Assembly (NCBI GenBank): GCA_902385025.1
Contig: CABMDX010000196.1
Span: 1-6,205, forward strand
DNA length: 6,205 nucleotides
From: an uncultured archaeon
GTDB taxonomy: Archaea > Halobacteriota > Methanosarcinia > Methanotrichales > Methanotrichaceae
Direction: 5' to 3'
Below the pieces are notes generated by a model that worked only from the letters and a program-made list of their open reading frames with translations, was not told where the DNA came from and ran no database searches. A program made the translations under genes and the position numbers. This document shows, one piece after another, positions 5,484-6,205 of the stretch (its first letter is position 1; each line of letters opens with the position of its first letter).

Positions 5484-5528
5484 TCTTATGTAATTCTCCA
5501 ATAAGTTTATAAACATCGTTACATAAGA
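5484..5528. repeat. Perfect 10-base inverted repeat flanking a TATA box (candidate operator)
   Basis: TCTTATGTAA (5484-5493) is the exact reverse complement of TTACATAAGA (5519-5528). The 25-base spacer contains the TATA box (5506-5513), and the second arm lies between that box and the predicted transcription start. Each arm is itself nearly palindromic (TTA-TG-TAA). A regulator bound to one or both arms would block TBP/TFB or polymerase. Confidence 0.65.
5506..5513 (+). promoter_or_regulatory. TATA box for the DUF6788 gene
   Basis: TTTATAAA is a near-consensus archaeal TATA box. Its centre is 26 bases upstream of TTG 5536, predicting a transcript beginning at or next to the start codon. Confidence 0.65.
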
Positions 5529-5535
5529 CCTGCCA

Positions 5536-5835
5536 TTGATACCCAAAAACATTCGCAGCGCCCTTGAGCACCAGGATCTGCCAGCGCTTCATGAAATCAG
5601 AGAATTGGTCGAGCACATCATCGAGGAGAGAGCAAAACCGCCAAGAGAAGAGGATCTGCCCGCAAATAGAGAAGTCCTCAAGGTGAAAACATCTGGTTCC
5701 ATGACGTTCCGTCTGGAGAGAGTATCATGCGGCAAAAACTGCAAAGGCTGCCCGCACGGGCCTTACTGGTATGGCTACTGGCGGGAAGCCGGCAAAACAC
5801 GCTCCAAGTATATCGGCAAGAATCTAAAGCAATAG
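5536..5835 (+). CDS. DUF6788-type small Cys-rich protein
   Basis: The product is a 99-residue cytoplasmic protein. The first 40 residues are charged and helical (HEIRELVEHIIEERAKPPRE). The conserved part is residues 54-95: SGSMTFRLERVSCGKNCKGC, then PHGPYWYGYWREAGKTRSKYIGK. The pattern CGK..C-x-x-C followed by HGPY.Y..WRE.GK..SKYIGK is the signature of DUF6788, common in archaea and some bacteria, with no established function. Cys65-x3-Cys69-x2-Cys72-x-His74 looks like a zinc site, and the Arg/Lys-rich YIGK end could contact nucleic acid; both are inference. The frame is closed upstream by a stop at 5524. The only plausible starts are TTG 5536, sitting where the TATA box predicts transcription begins, or CTG 5530. 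The next gene, a metal-binding lipoprotein, starts 29 bases after the stop, so cotranscription is likely. Confidence 0.8.
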   Translation: MIPKNIRSALEHQDLPALHEIRELVEHIIEERAKPPREEDLPANREVLKVKTSGSMTFRLERVSCGKNCKGCPHGPYWYGYWREAGKTRSKYIGKNLKQ

Positions 5836-5850
5836 TATAAAATTATCACG

Positions 5851-5857
5851 AAAGGTG
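5851..5857 (+). promoter_or_regulatory. Shine-Dalgarno site for the metal-binding lipoprotein gene
   Basis: AAAGGTG lies seven bases before ATG 5865, matching the archaeal GGTG-type site. It implies translation from a transcript starting upstream. A TATA-like TATAAAAT at 5836-5843 would predict a start at about 5865, too late to include this site, so expression probably depends on read-through from the DUF6788 promoter, at least in part. Confidence 0.65.
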
Positions 5858-5864
5858 CAATAAA

Positions 5865-6205
5865 ATGATAAGTAATATTAAAATATATGTATTGTTTTTG
5901 CTGCTGGCAGTTTTCCTTCTCTCCGGCTGTATCTCAAAGGATGAAGCGCCCTCAGGAAAGGTCAATGTGGCTGCGACAATTGCTCCGCTGGGCGACTTTG
6001 TGAAAGCAGTAGGTGGTGACAGGGTTGAGGTTACAGTGATCGTCCCGCCTGGCGCCGAGCCCCATACCTTCGAGCCCACTCCCTCTCAGATGAAAGAGGT
6101 TGCCAGAGCTGATCTTTACGTTATGAACGGAGCCGGCCTGGAGTTCTGGATGGACAAGGTTATGGCTGTCAATAAGAAGATGATCGTAGTTGACTCTTCA
6201 ATTGG
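5865..6205 (+). CDS. ZnuA-like metal ABC transporter substrate-binding lipoprotein, N-terminal part
   Basis: The frame is open for 113 codons to the right edge; the family is usually about 300 residues, so the C-terminal two thirds are missing. Residues 1-22 form a lipoprotein signal with a clear lipobox, LLSGC, making Cys22 the lipidated first residue outside the membrane. The mature part begins KVNVAATIAPLGDFVKAVGGDRVEV and continues VIVPPGAEPHTFEPTPSQMK. His67 in the AEPHTFEP motif is the first metal ligand of cluster A-I (ZnuA/MntC/PsaA) binding proteins. ADLYVMNGAGLEFWMDKV matches the following conserved helix. Family members bind zinc or manganese and pass it to an ABC permease; the permease and ATPase are expected beyond the window. 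The choice between Zn and Mn needs the missing His-rich loop and remaining ligands. Confidence 0.92.
   Translation, partial: MISNIKIYVLFLLLAVFLLSGCISKDEAPSGKVNVAATIAPLGDFVKAVGGDRVEVTVIVPPGAEPHTFEPTPSQMKEVARADLYVMNGAGLEFWMDKVMAVNKKMIVVDSSI

Larger units (their letters stand above)
5375..5535. promoter_or_regulatory. Divergent intergenic region between SNase-like and DUF6788 genes
   Basis: About 160 bases hold the two divergent promoters. On the minus strand TTTTTTA (about 5402-5408) is a TATA candidate for the SNase-like gene. On the plus strand the strong TATA box is at 5506-5513. Other items are an eight-base palindrome GTCCGGAC (5451-5458) and three copies of a TATGTAA motif (5397-5403, 5487-5493 and inverted at 5519-5525). 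A minus-strand frame crossing this region is not considered real. Confidence 0.5.

Noticed and set aside
5115..5504. A 129-codon plus-strand frame antisense to the SNase-like gene
   Set aside because: It is a shadow of the opposite strand; the SNase-like frame has a signal peptide and family motifs, this one has neither.
5428..5616. A 62-codon minus-strand frame across the DUF6788 promoter and 5' end
   Set aside because: It is antisense to a well-supported gene start, covers the TATA box and inverted repeat, and has no recognisable domain.
1..6205. CRISPR array, tRNA, insertion sequence or prophage attachment site
   Set aside because: No regularly spaced direct repeats, no cloverleaf-like sequence, no transposase frame and no terminal repeats were seen on either strand.

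Overview
The window looks like chromosomal DNA from a methanogenic archaeon, most likely a Methanothrix/Methanosarcinales-type euryarchaeote; the genus is inferred. Supporting signs are archaeal TATA-like boxes about 25 bases upstream of starts, Shine-Dalgarno sites complementary to the archaeal 16S end (GGTGAT type), starts that look leaderless, T-tract terminators, and a typical gene set: HAE3-type RND exporter, GbsR-type regulator, NosD-like surface protein, secreted SNase-like protein, DUF6788.

Left part (1-2102): the N-terminal half of an RND/MMPL exporter reads leftward from 1055 and leaves the window. It is divergent from a GbsR/MarR-like winged-helix regulator (about 1149-1694). Both promoters appear to share one TATA-like core at 1119-1127, and a bulged hairpin lies in the exporter leader. 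The regulator is probably the local controller of the exporter. A small 2TM-domain membrane protein follows with its own promoter and a strong Shine-Dalgarno site.

Middle (2157-4189): a large secreted protein combines a NosD-type beta-helix, a Cys-flanked calcium-type loop and three tandem Ig-like repeats with a WIGMY-type motif. It converges on a leftward secreted C39-like cysteine peptidase (4189-4920). The 142-base gap between them holds a long interrupted inverted repeat. A terminator-like hairpin plus T-run for the rightward gene lies inside the last codons of the peptidase gene.

Right part (4967-6205): upstream of the peptidase on the same strand is a secreted SNase-fold protein that lacks four of the residues catalytic in staphylococcal nuclease. 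Rightward from there, a small Cys-rich DUF6788-type protein (5536-5835) is followed 29 bases later by a ZnuA-like metal-binding lipoprotein, cut off by the window end. The promoter of this pair has a perfect 10-base inverted repeat straddling the TATA box, a convincing candidate operator.

Five products appear secreted or membrane-exposed (exporter, NosD-like protein, peptidase, SNase-like protein, metal-binding lipoprotein), so the window is cell-surface oriented. No tRNA, rRNA, CRISPR array or insertion sequence was recognised. No defence-type system is evident; the most interesting signals are regulatory architecture and the degenerate nuclease.
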